64,000 bases of DNA from CAMYOC01 sp963704875 (GTDB lineage: Bacteria > Pseudomonadota > Gammaproteobacteria > Steroidobacterales > XN24): positions 588,370-652,369 of the forward strand of contig CAVPIA010000005.1 in assembly GCA_963704875.1 (NCBI GenBank). The letters run 5' to 3'. Positions within the stretch are counted from its first letter, which is position 1; each line of letters begins with the position of its first letter. The notes under the pieces are model-generated. The model saw nothing but the letters and a program-made list of their open reading frames with translations. It had not been told where the DNA came from and ran no database searches. A program made the position numbers and the translations under genes. Below are positions 17,870 through 25,735 of this stretch, piece after piece.

Positions 17870-18277
17870 ATGGCAAGACGGCATGCAGTCCCGCAGGAAG
17901 AGACCGAGATCAACATCACGCCGATGTTGGATATCGTGTTCATCATGCTGATCTTTTTCATCGTCACCACCTCGTTTATCAAGGAAACTGGTATTGATCC
18001 GCAGCGCCCCGAGGCGGTTACCGCAATAAAGCAGGAGCGCGGCAACATCCTGATCGGCATCAGTTCCGGCGGTGACATCTGGATGAACAAACGCAGGGTC
18101 GAACTGGCGCAGATACGGCAGCTGGTTGAACAGGCTATTGCCGAAACTCCCGAGGCCAGCGTTGTGATTGTTTCTGATGAGAAGGCCGCCACCGGTGTGC
18201 TGATTGATCTGATGGATCAAATCAGGCTGGGTGGGGTCCAAAATGTATCCGTGGCTGCAGAGTTGGGAGGAGGCTGA
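17870..18277 (+). CDS. ExbD/TolR family protein (second copy)
   Basis: A 135-residue ExbD paralogue of the preceding gene. It has the same INITPMLD membrane aspartate and single membrane span, while the periplasmic half has diverged (ASVVIVSDEKAATGVLIDLM). Its stop overlaps the TonB start by one base. Two ExbD copies in tandem suggest a mixed ExbD dimer in this complex, which is inference. Confidence 0.92.
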   Translation: MARRHAVPQEETEINITPMLDIVFIMLIFFIVTTSFIKETGIDPQRPEAVTAIKQERGNILIGISSGGDIWMNKRRVELAQIRQLVEQAIAETPEASVVIVSDEKAATGVLIDLMDQIRLGGVQNVSVAAELGGG

Positions 18278-18903
18278 TGGTCAAGACATTCGCATCCCTG
18301 GCTCTGGGCATTGTTATCGCCTTGCTGTTGTTCCTGCTGATGAATGCGTTGATCTCCAACAAGGGCGGATTCCGCGGCGCTGACGAAGGCGGCAAGGTCA
18401 TCGACTTCATCCGGGTTCAGCAAGACGAGATGCTGCAAACCAAGGACCGGCGGGTACCCAAGAAGCCGCCGCCGCCAAAGAAGCCGCCACCGCCGCCCAA
18501 GCTGCAGGTCACCTCACAGTCACAGCCGCCGCCGACGCCGCTGGATATCGAGACGCCGGATATCGACGTCGGCTTTAGCGGCAGTGGCCCGTTTCTCGGG
18601 TCCTGGCAGGCAGGTGACGCATCCGCTGAAGGCGACATCATCCCGATCGTACGCATCGAGCCGCAGTATCCTCGCGAAGCCCTGCTGAAAGGCGCTGAAG
18701 GATGGGTGAGAGTCCGCTTTACGATTCTCGAAGACGGCACCGTAGACAATCCTCTGGTGGTGGAGGCTGAACCCAGGCGTCTGTTTGATCGCGCCGCCGT
18801 CCGCGCCATCCTGCGGTGGAAATTCAAGCCGCGTATTGTCGATGGTCGCGCAGTCAGTCGGGAAGCCGAGCAAACCATCGACTTCAAGCTGGATGCAAGC
18901 TGA
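18277..18903 (+). CDS. TonB family energy transducer
   Basis: A 208-residue TonB. It has one N-terminal membrane anchor (ALGIVIALLLFLLMNALI), a proline/lysine-rich spacer with runs of PPPPK at about 67-80, and a C-terminal TonB domain (about residues 115-208) with IEPQYPREALLKGAEGWVRV and RAILRWKFKPRIVDGR. TonB carries energy from ExbB/ExbD to outer-membrane receptors. No TonB-dependent receptor is encoded in the window, so cargo is unknown. The final base of its TGA is shared with the ATG of the TPR gene. Confidence 0.93.
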   Translation: MVKTFASLALGIVIALLLFLLMNALISNKGGFRGADEGGKVIDFIRVQQDEMLQTKDRRVPKKPPPPKKPPPPPKLQVTSQSQPPPTPLDIETPDIDVGFSGSGPFLGSWQAGDASAEGDIIPIVRIEPQYPREALLKGAEGWVRVRFTILEDGTVDNPLVVEAEPRRLFDRAAVRAILRWKFKPRIVDGRAVSREAEQTIDFKLDAS

Positions 18904-20210
18904 TGAAATCAGGCAAATCAATCGGTTTGAGTCTCTTGTTGCTGGCCTTGACCGGCGTTGCCGGGGTGGCTCAGGCAGCAGAGCAGGCGGGTAAGTGCGA
19001 GGGCCAGGCCGCGATTGAGCGCAAAGAACGTGGCGCGCTGATCGGCGAGCGGACCTACCGACGCCTGAGCGCAATCCATGAGCAGATGGGTAACGAGCAG
19101 TATGGCGATGCGCTGAAGGGTCTCAAATCGCTCGAGTCCGGCAACCTGAACGATTACGAAATGGCCAAGGTGAATGAGACGTTTGGCTACGTCTATGCTG
19201 CGCAGGGCAAGTATTCCCAGGCCACGCCCTATTTCCAAAAGGCGCTGGATTCGGATGCGCTGACCAATGCGTCGCACTTTGGTCTGATGTATTCGCTGGC
19301 GCAGCTATACGCCGGCGAGGAAAAACATCAACAGACCATTGATCTGCTGCTGGAGTATATGAAGTTCCAGTGCGATCCGCCGCCACAGGCGTATATTGCG
19401 CTGGCTGCGAGCTACTCGCAGCTGCAGCGTTACGATGAGGCGCTGCCGAACGTGCAGAAAGCAATTGCCCTGGCTGGCGATAAGGCTCAGGAGTCCTGGT
19501 ATCTGCTGGAGCTGGCGATTTACTTCGAAAAGAAGAATTTTCCGGCCGCGGCGAAATTGCTTACCGGTATGGTTGCGAAGTGGCCGGACAAGCTGAAGTA
19601 CTGGGAGATGTTGTCAGGCGCCTATCAGGAACAGCAAAAGGACATCGACGCTTTGTCCGCATTGATGGTCGCCTATGAAGCCGGACTGCTGAATGAGGTA
19701 AGCGACACGCTGAGCGAGAAGCAGCGCGAAACCAAGCTGATTAACCTTGCCCGCATGAATTTGTTTGTCGAAGTTCCCTATGTTGCCGGCAAGTTGCTGC
19801 AGAAGGAAATGGCGGCCGGGCGGATCCAGGCTAACCAGAAGAACCTTGAGCTGTTGCTGAGTGCCTGGACTTCGGCCCGGGAATTCGACAAGGCTGTGGC
19901 CACCATCGACCGTCTTGCGCCGCTCAAGAATGATGGCGAGCTATACATGCAGAAAGCGCAATTGCTGGTCGAAAAGAGCGAGTGGCAGGCGTCGATCGAT
20001 GCGGCAAGACAGGCCCTGGAAAAGGGCAATCTGAAAGCACCGGGCGGGGCTTATCTGCTGATTGGTATATCTGCAAACGAGATGCGGGACTTCAATCAGT
20101 CCCTGGATGCGTTGAAAGAGGCGCGCAAGTACGATGACAAATCGCGTCGCCAGGCAACCGACTGGATCAAGTTCGTAGAAGAGCGTCAGCAGGCGGCATC
20201 CGCTGGCTGA
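18903..20210 (+). CDS. TPR-repeat exported protein of the TonB operon
   Basis: A 435-residue protein with a signal peptide (SIGLSLLLLALTGVAGVAQA) followed by tandem TPR-like helices, for example EMAKVNETFGYVYAAQGKYSQATPYF split over two repeats. The open frame extends back to 18816, but the ATG at 18903 overlaps the TonB stop (TGATG) and alone gives a signal peptide, so it is chosen. TPR proteins at the end of DUF3450/TonB operons are common and are thought to sit in the periplasm with the complex; direct function is unknown. The gene ends 50 bases before the strong hairpin at 20261-20305. Confidence 0.85.
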   Translation: MKSGKSIGLSLLLLALTGVAGVAQAAEQAGKCEGQAAIERKERGALIGERTYRRLSAIHEQMGNEQYGDALKGLKSLESGNLNDYEMAKVNETFGYVYAAQGKYSQATPYFQKALDSDALTNASHFGLMYSLAQLYAGEEKHQQTIDLLLEYMKFQCDPPPQAYIALAASYSQLQRYDEALPNVQKAIALAGDKAQESWYLLELAIYFEKKNFPAAAKLLTGMVAKWPDKLKYWEMLSGAYQEQQKDIDALSALMVAYEAGLLNEVSDTLSEKQRETKLINLARMNLFVEVPYVAGKLLQKEMAAGRIQANQKNLELLLSAWTSAREFDKAVATIDRLAPLKNDGELYMQKAQLLVEKSEWQASIDAARQALEKGNLKAPGGAYLLIGISANEMRDFNQSLDALKEARKYDDKSRRQATDWIKFVEERQQAASAG

Positions 20211-20260
20211 TCCCCGCTCAGGAGGCCTGATACCCCGCAGTTATTCCAGCCCGCCAGAGT

Positions 20261-20305
20261 CCTGATACGAGAAAGCCCGCCAGATGCGGGCTTTCTCGTA
20301 TCAGG
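20261..20305. terminator. bidirectional hairpin terminator between convergent operons
   Basis: A perfect 20-bp inverted repeat: left arm 20261-20280, five-base loop cagat (20281-20285), right arm 20286-20305. The GAAAGCCCGC / GCGGGCTTTC core gives a GC-rich stem with an A-tract and T-rich flank in both directions, as in bidirectional intrinsic terminators. It lies after the TPR gene and reaches into the last codons of convergent plsC, whose stop is at 20301-20303. No long T-run follows. Confidence 0.8.
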
Positions 20306-21059
20306 CGTCGTCGTTGGCCAATCGACCGGCTACCAGATCCGGCTCATCTATCAGATCCACCATCCGCGCTCTGGACTCGCTAAGCAGCGCCCTGGCGGTG
20401 TGGCCGCTGTCGGTTTCGGCCAGGTGGATCGGTGGGGTCAGGGTAACCTCAAGATTACCCGGCCTCGGCAGCCAGCGCTCGGCGGGCAGTATCTCTCTGG
20501 CGCCACGGATAATGATCGGCACGATTGGCAGGCCGGTTCTGGCCGCAGTCGCGAAAGCGCCGTTGCGGAAACGGCCAAGCCCGGGTTCGGCGACAAAGGT
20601 GCCTTCGGGGAAGAAGGCCAGCGCCTGACCTTTATCTGCCCTGGTCCGGATGCGGTGTGCATCCTGGGCGCCTCGGCGCCGATTCGACCGCTCTACGAAC
20701 TCCGAACCCAATCTGCGCAGCAACAGATGGGCCAGCGGCACACCGGTCATTTCGCGTTTGATAACGAAACTGAAATTTGCCGGCAAGGCTGCAGTGAGGA
20801 TCACGCCATCCAGATAGCTGGAATGATTTGCGATGACCACGCAAGCTCCGGAGGGCAGCAGTTCGGCGGCATTGACCTTGAGTCCGATGCCGGTCACAAA
20901 AAAGATACTGCGGGCGCAGGCCCGCGCCAGGGTGCGGCGCGCGTCAAGGCTCGGTATCACCGCGACGAGCAAGGTTGTAATCAGCACCATGGAACCGAAA
21001 GCGACCAGAGCATAAAAGCCCCAAAACACGCGGAACACGGATTTTATCGCCTGATTCAT
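20301..21059 (-). CDS. plsC: 1-acyl-sn-glycerol-3-phosphate acyltransferase
   Basis: A 252-residue PlsC-family membrane acyltransferase. It has a hydrophobic N-terminus (VFWGFYALVAFGSMVLITTLLVAV), the catalytic NHSSYLD (HX4D motif), the FPEGTF motif that binds the phosphate, and IVPIIIRGA. It would acylate lysophosphatidic acid in phospholipid synthesis, or another lyso-lipid. The stop lies inside the terminator hairpin shared with the convergent TonB operon. A CRP-like dyad sits about 32 bases upstream of its ATG. Confidence 0.88.
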   Translation of the reverse strand: MNQAIKSVFRVFWGFYALVAFGSMVLITTLLVAVIPSLDARRTLARACARSIFFVTGIGLKVNAAELLPSGACVVIANHSSYLDGVILTAALPANFSFVIKREMTGVPLAHLLLRRLGSEFVERSNRRRGAQDAHRIRTRADKGQALAFFPEGTFVAEPGLGRFRNGAFATAARTGLPIVPIIIRGAREILPAERWLPRPGNLEVTLTPPIHLAETDSGHTARALLSESRARMVDLIDEPDLVAGRLANDDA

Positions 21060-21090
21060 TCTCTCGATCGATCCGCGCCCGGACTCGTTA

Positions 21091-21106
21091 TGTGACCGCC
21101 GTCACG
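21091..21106. promoter_or_regulatory. CRP/Clp-like palindromic site upstream of plsC
   Basis: TGTGA (21091-21095), a 6-base spacer, then TCACG (21102-21106): nine of ten half-site positions match the CRP consensus TGTGA-N6-TCACA. It lies between divergent plsC (start 21059) and xerD (start 21317). Xanthomonadales carry the CRP homologue Clp with the same specificity. Occupancy is inference. Confidence 0.4.
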
Positions 21107-21316
21107 TTATGTTAATAACCTTGGGGAACTGTGAAGCGGGTCACGGCTCCGACTTATTGCGGACCTGATACTCGGTGCTCGTAGGTGGATCCGCCTGATC
21201 GAATCTGAATTCGACGAGCGGTCCGATTCTAAGTCGCTTGACTAAACGAGGCCAGGACCGGGAACTAGGGGTGGGGACCGGTAGGGCAATAACGCCTTTA
21301 TGAGCAAAGTGGAATT

Positions 21317-22255
21317 ATGGGCAGCAACAACGGAACCCACAAAGACACCCGCCCCGCAGAGCTAGTAGATTCAGAAGCAAAGATCGAGAAGTTTCTCGAT
21401 GCCGTCTGGATGGAGAGGGGCCTGTCGCGCAACACCCTTTCGGCTTATCGGACAGATCTGACGTCCCTGGCCAGATGGTTGGCTGAGCGTGGCTCACCGG
21501 TTGCGGACGCCAGTCGCGCAGACCTGCTGGAGTTTATCGCCTGGCGGGTGGAATCAGGCGCCCGGCCGAGGTCGACCGCCCGGCAGTTGTCCAGCTTCCG
21601 CCGTTTCTTCCGGCATCTGTTGCGGGAAACCAAGCGCAAGGACGACCCGACCGCACGCATCGATATGCCCAAAATCGGCCGGCCGCTGCCCCGATCGCTC
21701 AGCGAGGCAGAGGTTGAATCACTGCTGGAAGCGCCGGAAACGTCGGATTGCCTCGGCCATCGCGACCGCACGATGCTTGAAGTGCTTTACGCGACCGGCT
21801 TGCGGGTGACCGAACTGGTCAACCTCAAGCTCAGCCAGATCAATCTGAATCAGGGCGTGATCCGGGTTATCGGCAAAGGCGACAAGGAACGCCTTATCCC
21901 GCTGGGCGAAGAGTCCATGGACTGGATCGAAAAATTCATCAAGGGGCCGAGAACAGAAATCCTGCTGGACCGTCAGTCCGACTATCTGTTTCCGACCCGT
22001 CGCGGCGACCACATGACCCGACAGGCGTTTTGGCACCTGATCAAGCGCTATGCGGCCAAGGCCGAAGTCGGAGACAAGTTGTCGCCGCATACCCTGCGCC
22101 ACGCGTTCGCCACCCATTTGCTCAATCACGGCGCCGATCTCAGAGTGGTACAGATGCTGCTCGGACACAGCGATCTTTCGACCACCCAGATCTATACTCA
22201 CGTGGCCAGGGAACGTCTCAAAGACCTGCATTCCCGCCACCATCCCCGGGGCTGA
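21317..22255 (+). CDS. xerD: site-specific tyrosine recombinase XerD
   Basis: A 312-residue tyrosine recombinase with an N-terminal SAM-like DNA-binding domain (about 20-105) and a catalytic domain with the complete set Arg163 (TGLRVTEL), Lys187 (GKGDKERL), His258 and Arg261 (HTLRHAFATHLL), His284 (LLGHSDLSTT) and nucleophile Tyr293 (IYTHV). Length and motifs match XerD, which with XerC resolves chromosome dimers at dif. The next gene is dsbC, the same xerD-dsbC order seen in E. coli, which supports a housekeeping recombinase rather than a phage integrase. Confidence 0.92.
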   Translation: MGSNNGTHKDTRPAELVDSEAKIEKFLDAVWMERGLSRNTLSAYRTDLTSLARWLAERGSPVADASRADLLEFIAWRVESGARPRSTARQLSSFRRFFRHLLRETKRKDDPTARIDMPKIGRPLPRSLSEAEVESLLEAPETSDCLGHRDRTMLEVLYATGLRVTELVNLKLSQINLNQGVIRVIGKGDKERLIPLGEESMDWIEKFIKGPRTEILLDRQSDYLFPTRRGDHMTRQAFWHLIKRYAAKAEVGDKLSPHTLRHAFATHLLNHGADLRVVQMLLGHSDLSTTQIYTHVARERLKDLHSRHHPRG

Positions 22256-22378
22256 TAAAGCCGGGGCGTGCTTGGCTTTGGCAGGGTTTGGATTAGAATG
22301 GCGCTTTGCTGTCGCTGAACCATTCTCACCTCGGGCGGTCCGAATGTGACATCAACCGCCTGGAAAGTCGGACACCAT

Positions 22379-23096
22379 ATGCCTAACTCACCGACAAGAT
22401 TCATGCTCACCGGCCTGGCCGGTCTGAGCTTGCTGGCCGGCGGAAACGCCATTGCCGGGCCCAAGGAAGAGATCGCCAACATGCTGCCGGGCCTGACCGC
22501 GGATGACGTCAGTGAGTCGCCGATCTCCGGGCGTGTTCGAAGTCATGGTGGGCGGGCAGGTGGTATATATCTCGGCCGATCGTCGCTACCTGATCAAAGG
22601 CGACATTATCGATCTGAGCACCAACGAGAGTCTGACTGAAAGCCGACGCAGTGCCGGCCGCCTGGCCCAGATGGCGTCTTTGAAAGAATCGGACATGATT
22701 ATTTTTGAACCGGAGAATCCCAAACATACGATTACCGTGTTCACTGATATCGACTGTGGTTACTGCCGCAAGCTACACCAGGAAATCGATGAAATGCAGG
22801 CGCTCGGGATCCGTGTCCGCTACGTCTTCTTCCCGAGAATGGGGCCGGGCTCCGAGAGCTGGGCCAAGGCGGAAGCGGTATGGTGTTCTGACGATCAGCA
22901 ACAGGCGATGACTGCTGCAAAACAGGGCAAGAAAATCGATGCCCCAAGTTGCGGCGCCACTCCGATCGCCGCCGAATATGAGATGGGTAACCGCATCGGC
23001 GTGCGTGGCACGCCGGCCATCATGATGGAAGATGGTGAGCTGATCCCGGGCTATATTCCGGCCAAGGAACTGGCCGAGTATCTCGATCGCGGCTAA
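22379..23096 (+). CDS. dsbC: thiol:disulfide isomerase DsbC, with apparent +1 frameshift near 22531
   Basis: Two frames together give one DsbC. From the ATG at 22379 (or GTG at 22346) the first frame encodes a signal peptide and the start of the dimerisation domain, up to LTADDVSESPISG. From about 22531 the next frame continues with VFEVMVGGQVVYISADRRYL and the thioredoxin fold: active site CGYC (DIDCGYCRKLH), cis-proline GTPAI, and the second disulfide (WCSDD and PSCGA). Removing one C in the gggcgtg stretch at 22529-22535 would restore a continuous reading frame. DsbC is a periplasmic isomerase that also works with XerD-neighbour recJ in enterics. The gene is either broken or the base is an assembly error; the intact rest argues for the latter. 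Confidence 0.85.
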
Positions 23097-23416
23097 CGCT
23101 CCAGATACTTCAGTTTTTCCGGCACGCCGTCCCATTCTTTGGCATCCGGCGGCGGCTCGCCGATTTCGGTGATCACCGGCCAGCCTGCCGAAAGTTCCTT
23201 GTTGAGCTCGAGGAAGTGCTCCTGACCTTCAGGCAAGTCTTCTTCTGAGAAGATCGCTTCCGCCGGGCACTCCGGTTCGCACAGCGTGCAGTCGATGCAT
23301 TCTTCCGGATCGATGACCAGGAAATTAGGGCCCTCGTGGAAGCAGTCCACCGGACAAACCTCAACGCAGTCCATGTACTTGCAGCGGATGCAGTTCTCTG
23401 TAACGACGAAGGTCAT
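23093..23416 (-). CDS. fdxA: seven-iron ferredoxin FdxA
   Basis: A 107-residue ferredoxin. The N-terminal cysteines 9, 17, 21 and 25 and a second set CIDCTLCEPECP give the 3Fe-4S plus 4Fe-4S pattern of the 7Fe family, and the C-terminal extension (EWDGVPEKLKYLER) is typical of FdxA. The open frame starts at 23440, but the ATG at 23416 has a GAGGAG ribosome site and the canonical MTFVVTENC start. It converges with dsbC and their stop codons overlap at 23093-23096. It is a low-potential electron carrier; its partner is not shown by context. Confidence 0.94.
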   Translation of the reverse strand: MTFVVTENCIRCKYMDCVEVCPVDCFHEGPNFLVIDPEECIDCTLCEPECPAEAIFSEEDLPEGQEHFLELNKELSAGWPVITEIGEPPPDAKEWDGVPEKLKYLER

Positions 23417-23507
23417 GTGGCTCCTCGGTGTCGATGGCAAAAGTTGTTAATGCGGGCGAGGGCGTATTCTGCCACAAGCCCCGCCGCCCCCCTATAGCCG
23501 GATCGCC

Positions 23508-24047
23508 CTATGCAGCGGGCCGGCGGAATGCCGTCATATGCAGTCCGGCGCGTCCCTGGCGGCGGTCTTCAAACCATACTTCAAGCGCAAAGCGTACGCT
23601 GGGAAACGCGATGTCGTCCCAGGGGATCTCCTCTTCGGCGAATAGTCGCGTCTCCAGGCTCTCGTAGCCGACGCCATAGTCCTCTCCGATCAGGGTCGCG
23701 CGGAACATCACGTGGACCTGGCGGGCCCGGACCACATCGACGACGGCAAACAGCTCTCCGACCTCGACCACGGCCAGCGCTTCCTCCAGGGTTTCCCGGG
23801 CAGCGCCTTCCTGCATGGTTTCCTCGTTTTCCATAAACCCCGCCGGCACCGTCCAGTAGCCGGACCTGGGCTCGATGGCACGTTTGCACAACAGAATTTT
23901 CCCGCGATGCTCTGGTACACAACCAACGACGATCTTGGGGTTTTCGTAGTGGATTATCCCGCAGGCCTCACAGACGTAGCGGGGGATAGTGTCCTGGGCG
24001 GGTGTCTTGAGCGTCACCGGTTCGCCGCAGGCGCTGCAGAATTTCAT
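23508..24047 (-). CDS. NUDIX hydrolase with N-terminal zinc ribbon
   Basis: A 179-residue protein. Four cysteines in two CxxC pairs (C4/C7 and C26/C29) form a zinc ribbon, then a Nudix box beginning GFMENEETMQEGAARE and ending TLEEA carries the GX5EX7REUXEE metal-binding pattern. The position after EE is Ala rather than Gly-like, a mild change. Related zinc-ribbon Nudix enzymes (NudC/YfcD-type) hydrolyse NADH or nucleotide-diphosphate derivatives; the substrate cannot be read here. It is transcribed divergently from the pilus operon. Confidence 0.88.
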   Translation of the reverse strand: MKFCSACGEPVTLKTPAQDTIPRYVCEACGIIHYENPKIVVGCVPEHRGKILLCKRAIEPRSGYWTVPAGFMENEETMQEGAARETLEEALAVVEVGELFAVVDVVRARQVHVMFRATLIGEDYGVGYESLETRLFAEEEIPWDDIAFPSVRFALEVWFEDRRQGRAGLHMTAFRRPAA

Positions 24048-24295
24048 GTTGCGGCACTTCCTGAGCTTGTAGTTAGCGCCATATTACCCCAGCACAAGTG
24101 GCGGGTGAGAAGACTGTTAACACCAGTTCAGGCGAGCAGGGCAGCGGCAGACAAAGACCGAAATGCTGTTTCAAACAGAGCGACCGGGCGCCGCGTAGCG
24201 GAGCTGCCAACGTATCCGTGGCAGGCAGATTCCTGGCAACGCGGAGGGCCGATCATGGCAAGCAGGGCGGTTTCACTTAACGGGATGCCAAAAAC

Positions 24296-24353
24296 TTGAC
24301 GCATTTCTCACTTATAAGGTGAAATTAGGGCTGTAACTGCATGATTTTATGAT
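24296..24353 (+). promoter_or_regulatory. candidate promoter ahead of the riboswitch
   Basis: In the 436-base gap between the NUDIX gene and the pilus operon, TATGAT at 24348-24353 is the best -10 box placed to start transcription just before the riboswitch. A TTGACG at 24296-24301 and a partial dyad around 24307-24323 lie upstream, but TTGACG is too far from TATGAT for a normal sigma-70 spacing. The remainder of 24048-24295 shows no convincing gene or motif. Confidence 0.3.
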
Positions 24354-24380
24354 ACAGTTTGACTCGCCAGCGGAACCTTA

Positions 24381-24466
24381 GGGTTTCGATAAAGGCATAC
24401 CCGCCGCGAGGTGGGGACGCAAAGCCAGAGGTCTCCGCAGAAGAGATAGCTCAGCTCCCGAAACTA
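24381..24466 (+). promoter_or_regulatory. cyclic-di-GMP-I (GEMM) riboswitch
   Basis: The segment carries the hallmark GEMM core. AAAGGCATACC is followed by a short stem CGCC/GGTG closed by a GCGA (GNRA) tetraloop, then the invariant GGGACGCAAAGCC, then a second stem-loop whose 3' side contains GATAGC, matching the tetraloop-receptor side of the family. The closing P1 helix can form between GTTTCG (24383-24388) and CGAAAC (24459-24464). The aptamer ends about 18 bases before the ATG of the major pilin, and the ribosome site (cgagg, 24471-24475) lies just 7 bases after P1. No T-tailed terminator lies between, so translational control is more likely than attenuation. The ligand assignment follows from the motif; GEMM variants can also bind 3',3'-cGAMP. 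Confidence 0.85.
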
Positions 24467-24483
24467 CTAACGAGGAATATCAA

Positions 24484-24993
24484 ATGTTCAAGAAGACTTC
24501 CGTAAATGCCATCCGCGGCCTGGTGGCCGTAATTGGCGCCGGTCTGCCGCTGGCAGGCGCCCTGGCTGATGACAGTGCGTCGATGACGGTCACCGCCCAG
24601 GTCAACGACACGTGCACCGTGGGTACGACCAACACGGTGGATTTCGGCGTGATCGATCCGGCGATCGACAATGATGTGGCCAGCACGATCGAATTCAGCT
24701 GCACGCTGGGCTTCAGCCCGCAGATGATCATCGACAGTGGCGCCAACGGCGCGGACGTAAACAGCCGCGCGATGATCAACGGTGCTGGCGATCTGCTGGA
24801 CTACCAGCTGTACACCAACGCTGCTGGTGGCACCGTATGGGGTGACACTGCTGGTACCGGCAAGACGGTCACCGGCACCGGCCTGCTCAACACCGCCACG
24901 ACTGACGTCTACGGCCGTGTGGCCCAGGCGGACGCCGCGGTCGCCCCGGGCGGCAACTACTCGGACACGGTTCTCGTCACCATCCTGTTCTGA
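24484..24993 (+). CDS. spore coat U (SCPU) domain major pilin
   Basis: A 169-residue secreted pilin. The signal peptide spans about 28 residues (ends LAGALA), then an SCPU domain begins SASMTVTAQVNDTCTV, with two cysteines (DTC and FSC) forming the usual disulfide. It ends with SDTVLVTILF, the donor-strand/C-terminal beta strand pattern of archaic (sigma-class, Csu-type) pilins. It directly follows the riboswitch and is the first gene of the chaperone-usher operon, consistent with the major fibre subunit. Five bases separate its stop from the chaperone ATG. Confidence 0.9.
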   Translation: MFKKTSVNAIRGLVAVIGAGLPLAGALADDSASMTVTAQVNDTCTVGTTNTVDFGVIDPAIDNDVASTIEFSCTLGFSPQMIIDSGANGADVNSRAMINGAGDLLDYQLYTNAAGGTVWGDTAGTGKTVTGTGLLNTATTDVYGRVAQADAAVAPGGNYSDTVLVTILF

Positions 24994-24997
24994 GTCG

Positions 24998-25735
24998 ATG
25001 TCACTGAAGACGACACAGAGGGCAGCGGTATCCGCTGCCCTCTGCCTGCTTCTGCCGGTCCTCGATTGCGCCGCGGCCACGATGAATGTGTCTCCGGTGC
25101 GGGTCGAGATTGGTCCTGCCGAGCGCAGCGCGGTGGTCACGCTGAGAAACGAGGGTCAGGCCGATGCCTCGCTGCAGGCGGATATTCGTAGCTGGAGTCA
25201 GGACGAGGACGGCAAGGACGTGCTGCTGGCCAGCGACGATTTGTTGATCGTGCCGCGGATCTTTACCGTGCCCGCGGGCGGATCACAGGTAGTACGCATC
25301 GGCAAGCTGGTCGAGTCCGGTGACGATGTGCAAGGCACCTACCGACTGATCATCACCGAACTGGCGACAGAACAAGGCGCCAGGGAGGGTAGCGGGATCA
25401 GTGTCCGTTTGCGCCTGTCCCTGCCGGTGTTTCTGGAGCCAAAAGGCGGCGCCGAGGCAGCGATCGAAGTGGTTCGTACCCAAGTCCTGGATGAGCAGCT
25501 TGAGATCGTCGTCAAAAATGCCGGCAATGCCACCGAGCAGGTCCTTGGGTTTCGTCTGGATACGGCCGGAGGCACCAGGGAGCCCGATCAGGAATACCCG
25601 GTCGGTGGCTATCTGTTGCCGGGAATGACCCGTCGTTTCACGGTCGCCTTGCCAGCGGACACAGACGTAAGGGCGGTGACCGTGCTGACCAATCAGACCG
25701 GGGCCGTGCAGTATGTTCTGCCCGGCAATAACTAG
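24998..25735 (+). CDS. periplasmic pilus chaperone
   Basis: A 245-residue PapD/CsuC-type chaperone. The start ATG at 24998 yields a signal peptide (AVSAALCLLLPVLDCAAA). The PapD-like N-domain follows, with ATMNVSPVRVEIGPAERSA, the strand FTVPAGGSQVVRIGK and YRLIITEL, then a second immunoglobulin-like domain from about residue 130. Such chaperones fold subunits by donor-strand complementation and deliver them to the usher. The longer frame upstream overlaps the pilin gene and is not real. The last 23 bases overlap the usher start. Confidence 0.9.
   Translation: MSLKTTQRAAVSAALCLLLPVLDCAAATMNVSPVRVEIGPAERSAVVTLRNEGQADASLQADIRSWSQDEDGKDVLLASDDLLIVPRIFTVPAGGSQVVRIGKLVESGDDVQGTYRLIITELATEQGAREGSGISVRLRLSLPVFLEPKGGAEAAIEVVRTQVLDEQLEIVVKNAGNATEQVLGFRLDTAGGTREPDQEYPVGGYLLPGMTRRFTVALPADTDVRAVTVLTNQTGAVQYVLPGNN

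Noticed and set aside
21317..22255. Phage or island integrase
   Set aside because: Length, motifs and the adjacent dsbC match chromosomal XerD.
24296..24318. TTGACG/TATAAG as the pilus promoter
   Set aside because: Only 11 bases separate the boxes, too short for sigma-70.
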